From: an uncultured Bacteroidia bacterium
GTDB taxonomy: Bacteria > Bacteroidota > Bacteroidia > Bacteroidales > ML635J-15
Reading direction: 5' to 3'
DNA: 64,000 nt
Assembly: GCA_902791865.1 (NCBI GenBank)
Contig: CADAXK010000002.1
Span: 186,001-250,000, forward strand
The notes under the pieces are model-generated. The model made no database searches and was not told where the DNA came from. It saw only the letters and a list, made by a program, of their open reading frames with translations. The translations under genes were made by a program, and so were the position numbers. Shown one piece after another: positions 61,489-64,000 of the stretch; the first letter of the stretch is position 1; every line of letters begins with the position of its first letter.

Positions 61489-62202
61489 TTACTTCAAGAA
61501 ATATTCTACTGTTGTTACAACCCTTACCATTTTAATATATGGTGTATTTTCGTCGCGGTCGTATATCGAGAACTGTCCTTGAGTTGCAGTCTTTATACCA
61601 CCAAGCGTACTTTCCGAATCGGCAGCAAACTTCTCGGCGACAGCGCGAGCATTACGGGTTGCCTCCTCCACCATTTCAGGCTTCAGCTCGTTAAGTCCAT
61701 TGAACGAGAAATTTGTCTGATGTTCCCAACTCGACTCACAGGTAATGCCAGCACTTATGAATTCATCCTGACGTGAAATAAGTTCCCTAACCTTGTCAAC
61801 TTGGTCTGAAGCAACAGTTATTACCGACTTCAACTGATAGCGGTATGGAATTTCTGTAGTCGACCAGCGATCTGCTTCACGGTCATCAGCCGAAATTGGA
61901 GCCACACTTATTTCATTTTCCGAAATACCATTTTCTTTCAAAAAGTTAACAATGAACTTGTTTTTGCCGTTGACGGTGGCATACAACTCCGTCAAGTTGT
62001 TGCCAACTTCCTTGAACACAATCGGCCAAATCACATGATCGGCTTTCACTTCGCGTTCCGACAATCCCTTTACAGAAACATACCTGTCCTTATCGGCATA
62101 GTTTCCTATTCCCGATTTAACAAAAACTCCATGTCCGACTAAACCAATAACTAACCCTAACATTATCAGCAATGCTGACACAATAACATTCTTTGTATTC
62201 AT
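61489..62202 (-). CDS. SIMPL-domain (DUF541) protein
   Basis: 237 residues from ATG 62202. One N-terminal membrane segment (4-25, NVIVSALLIMLGLVIGLVGHG) is followed by a SIMPL/DUF541 domain: VSVKGLSEREVKADHVIWPIVF, KENGISENEISVAPI, and a C-terminal half with ARAVAEKFAADSESTLGGI. The family occurs in periplasmic proteins of unclear function, oligomeric in some cases. The longer frame starts at a TTG that is the end of the TAATTTTG -7 box. It is the first gene of a three-gene envelope operon. Confidence 0.9.
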   Translation of the reverse strand: MNTKNVIVSALLIMLGLVIGLVGHGVFVKSGIGNYADKDRYVSVKGLSEREVKADHVIWPIVFKEVGNNLTELYATVNGKNKFIVNFLKENGISENEISVAPISADDREADRWSTTEIPYRYQLKSVITVASDQVDKVRELISRQDEFISAGITCESSWEHQTNFSFNGLNELKPEMVEEATRNARAVAEKFAADSESTLGGIKTATQGQFSIYDRDENTPYIKMVRVVTTVEYFLK

Positions 62203-62226
62203 AACAATAATTTTTTTGCAAATATT

Positions 62227-62234
62227 CAAAATTA
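62227..62234 (-). promoter_or_regulatory. -7 box (TAATTTTG) that fixes the SIMPL gene start
   Basis: TAATTTTG on the reverse strand overlaps the TTG at 62229, so ATG 62202 is the start. Confidence 0.6.
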
Positions 62235-62605
62235 TAACATTTTACCAAACTCTTTTTTTCATTTTTTACAAACAAAAAGGTGTCTAATATTTGGGGATAT
62301 ATCAGACACCAAAAATAAACCAATCTATGAAAAAATGAAAAAAATGAAAAAAATTAAGATGCAATTTCATTTCGCTTTCCATCAGCCGATTCGTTCATCA
62401 ACCTCGGATTGCGAAGCAAAAATACCAATTCATTTTAATACGATAGTACAAAAAATCAAAATAATATACTCCATAATTATATATTTAGACGAACAAGCAA
62501 ATAATAAATACTAAAACATTCATCAAATTATCAATTATCCATTGTTAATTATACATTATCTATTGTTCATTGTCCATTATTAATTGTTCATTATTAATTG
62601 TTCAT
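62235..62605. other. Gene-free region: hairpin and low-complexity repeats
   Basis: A hairpin with arms GGTGTCT and AGACACC (62280-62310) has T-rich flanks on the reverse strand. Next come three ATGAAAAAA-like repeats (62326-62352), and from 62524 to 62605 a degenerate ATTGTTCATTATTAATTG repeat that leads to the mnmD promoter. A related ATTAACAATTGACAATTG stretch follows the Smr gene near 22078. Confidence 0.6.
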
Positions 62606-62613
62606 TACCTTTG
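62606..62613 (+). promoter_or_regulatory. -7 box (TACCTTTG) that fixes the mnmD start
   Basis: TACCTTTG ends 4 bases before the GTG at 62618, implying a leaderless or nearly leaderless mRNA. Confidence 0.6.
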
Positions 62614-62617
62614 CCTC

Positions 62618-63295
62618 GTGAATACAGAAATTATTAGCACAGACGATGGTTCCTGCACCCTGAGGAACGAACACTTTGGCGAAACATACCATAGTATTAA
62701 TGGAGCAGTTGCCGAATCGATGCACATATTTATAAATCTTGGGCTACGAAGTTTCTGCAACCACAATATCAGCATACTTGAAATTGGATACGGCACTGGA
62801 CTAAACGCAATGCTATCATTCATTGAAAACCAGTCGCTTGGCAATACAATTTTCTACCACGGCATCGAGAAATTCCCGATTGACAAGGAAACATTCCTGC
62901 CATTCATAAGCCACACGCCATATATTTTTTCAAAACTCGATGACGACACGGCAATAAAATTCTGCGAAGACTGGAATTATGAAATCGAAATCTCCCCTAC
63001 TTTCCATCTGCTGAAGCAAAACATTGACTTTGAATCCTTCTCCCCTGCCCGAAAATACGACATAATTTATTTCGATGCCTTTTCGCCAGACACGCAACCC
63101 GAAATGTGGACATTGGAGAATCTGCAAAAAATTATTAACAATCTTGTCGATGATGGAATTTTTGTCACCTACTGCTGCAAGGGAATTTTGAAACAAAATC
63201 TGCGCAGTTTAGGTATGAATGTCAAGCGAATGCAAGGTCCAAAAGGAAAACGACATGTAATACGGGCGACAAAAAATATTAACATTTCCGAATAA
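62618..63295 (+). CDS. mnmD: tRNA 5-methylaminomethyl-2-thiouridine methyltransferase (stand-alone MnmD)
   Basis: 225 residues from GTG 62618. SAM-dependent last step of mnm5s2U34 formation in tRNA. ETYHSINGAVAESMHIFI, LEIGYGTGLNAML (SAM motif I) and YFDAFSPDTQPEMWTLENL (catalytic DAF region) match the DUF752 domain; the C-terminus has YCCKGILKQNLRSLGMNVKRMQGPKGKRHVIRAT. The FAD-dependent MnmC1 half of the enterobacterial fusion is absent, as in other phyla. The longest frame starts at 62570, inside low-complexity repeats and upstream of the -7 box, and is rejected. Confidence 0.92.
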   Translation: MNTEIISTDDGSCTLRNEHFGETYHSINGAVAESMHIFINLGLRSFCNHNISILEIGYGTGLNAMLSFIENQSLGNTIFYHGIEKFPIDKETFLPFISHTPYIFSKLDDDTAIKFCEDWNYEIEISPTFHLLKQNIDFESFSPARKYDIIYFDAFSPDTQPEMWTLENLQKIINNLVDDGIFVTYCCKGILKQNLRSLGMNVKRMQGPKGKRHVIRATKNINISE

Positions 63296-63322
63296 ACCTG
63301 CACACACTAATAATATTATTAG

Positions 63323-63330
63323 TATTTTCG
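63323..63330 (+). promoter_or_regulatory. -7-like box (TATTTTCG) of the subtilisin-like gene
   Basis: TATTTTCG, 41 bases before the ATG; one base off the TAnnTTTG pattern, as at nrdD and iorA. Confidence 0.4.
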
Positions 63331-63371
63331 CGACTTGATTGTTTGTGCATATAATTTTAATTTTAAATATC

Positions 63372-64000
63372 ATGAGAGAACTTAGACAAATTCTAATGCT
63401 CGCAGTGTTCGCATTGATGACCTTAGTTACATTCGGTCAGAAATACAACTCGCTGTGGGTTGATGGACGTATCTACTTCAAGGTAAGTAACAGCGTTTCG
63501 CTTGACGTCCCTAACGAGAACGGCAGAATTATGCCGAAAGATTTGCCATTCCTTGGCGATCTTATTGATGAGTACCAAATTACAAATGTCGACATGCCGT
63601 TCCTTTCGGCAAGCAGCAACTCCATCAGGCACACTTGGAGAATGGACTTCGGTGCAATCGACAAGATTGAATCACTGATTAAGGACATGGAAAAACTTGG
63701 TGTTGTTGAGTATGCAGAACCAGCTCCTCTGTTCTTCATTTCTCAAACTGTTAATGATCCCTACTACAATAGGACATTGAACTACACACCATCGGGATTG
63801 GAATTCTTATATGGTTCTGCTTTTTCTGTTAATTCATCGTGGCACTTAGACCTGATAAATGCAGAAGATGCATGGGACGAAACAAACGGAAGCAGTGAAA
63901 TTACAGTTGCTGTCCTTGACAATGCAATCTATGTTGACCACCCGGACCTCACCAATATGATTGACCGAGAAAACTCAACTGACCTTGGTGACGGCGACAA
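63372..64000 (+). CDS. S8 family serine peptidase (subtilisin-like), 5' part only
   Basis: The first 209 residues of a secreted protease that runs off the right edge. The signal peptide (1-22) ends VTFGQ. A propeptide-like region (about 25-130, with IDKIESLIKDMEKLGVVEYAEPAPLFF, an inhibitor_I9-like ending) precedes the catalytic domain, which begins WHLDLINAEDAWDETNGSSEITVAVLDNAIYVDHPDL. The Asp of VAVLD is the catalytic aspartate; the usual DTG is changed to DNA. The His and Ser motifs lie outside the window. A C-terminal T9SS sorting domain is plausible but cannot be seen. Confidence 0.9.
   Translation, partial: MRELRQILMLAVFALMTLVTFGQKYNSLWVDGRIYFKVSNSVSLDVPNENGRIMPKDLPFLGDLIDEYQITNVDMPFLSASSNSIRHTWRMDFGAIDKIESLIKDMEKLGVVEYAEPAPLFFISQTVNDPYYNRTLNYTPSGLEFLYGSAFSVNSSWHLDLINAEDAWDETNGSSEITVAVLDNAIYVDHPDLTNMIDRENSTDLGDGD

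Overview
This window reads as a chromosomal segment of an anaerobic, uncultured-type Bacteroidales (Bacteroidota). The evidence is: recurring Bacteroidota -7 boxes (TAnnTTTG) in front of genes with weak or no Shine-Dalgarno; type IX secretion C-terminal sorting domains (two proteins) and a PorE-like T9SS component; TonB-dependent/SusC-like outer-membrane receptors; GLPGLI, FISUMP, GLUG, BspA-like LRR and GIN-domain proteins; and anaerobe enzymes (class III ribonucleotide reductase NrdD/NrdG, indolepyruvate:ferredoxin oxidoreductase, lysine-fermentation enzyme Kdd). Most of the window is core metabolism broken up by surface-protein genes and intergenic repeats.

Layout. 0-7 kb: 5' part of an M16 peptidase (reverse), tRNA-Phe, a two-gene operon of secreted proteins (FISUMP lipoprotein, repeat protein), a DUF1294 membrane protein, the PorE-like OmpA/TPR protein, tRNA-Asp. 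7.6-11.2 kb: dapD, a GT4 glycosyltransferase, tsaC, prmC. 11.6-16.5 kb: nrdDG and, convergent, iorAB. 16.7-22 kb: T9SS-exported LRR protein, queA-plsC operon, divergent Smr/DUF2027 gene. 22-27 kb: metG and a frameshifted GLUG/T9SS gene. 27-29 kb: an AAA ATPase (DUF4143 type) bracketed by 23-bp direct-repeat arrays. 29-36 kb: EamA transporter, TraB/GumN protein, outer-membrane barrel protein, GLPGLI protein, CapA-like lipoprotein. 36-39 kb: yicC-gmk and an NSS-family Na+ symporter. 39-41.6 kb: AbiEi/AbiEii toxin-antitoxin pair and kdd. 41.8-47 kb: lipoprotein, ECF sigma/anti-sigma pair, a second AAA ATPase (DUF234 type) preceded by a 54-bp tandem array, a GNAT/FemAB-like protein. 47-51 kb: a second ECF sigma, its putative anti-sigma and two GIN-domain envelope proteins behind an ECF-type promoter (TGTAAC-17-CGTCAT). 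51-58 kb: malic enzyme, pdxA, leucyl aminopeptidase, Zn-ribbon protein, TonB receptor. 58-64 kb: ogt-type methyltransferase, a SIMPL-lipoprotein-FISUMP operon, mnmD, and the 5' part of a subtilisin-like protease.

The most unusual signals are the two AAA ATPase genes. They belong to different families, but both end in a PD-(D/E)XK-like motif with identical D-x13-E-x-K spacing, and each carries its own private, exactly periodic direct-repeat array (23 bp around one, 54 bp at the promoter of the other). The 23-bp array plus a neighbouring hairpin occurs on both sides of the first gene, as if the unit were mobile or duplicated. Also notable are a four-copy MITE-like intergenic element (GTCATTCCGCA termini), a CCCTGAGCYTGTCGAAGGG repeat translated inside two T9SS sorting domains, many intergenic perfect palindromes, and overlapping divergent -7 boxes between queA and the Smr gene. 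Using the -7 boxes I moved the start codons of several genes downstream of the longest-ORF start. All family assignments come from reading motifs by eye; no database search was run.
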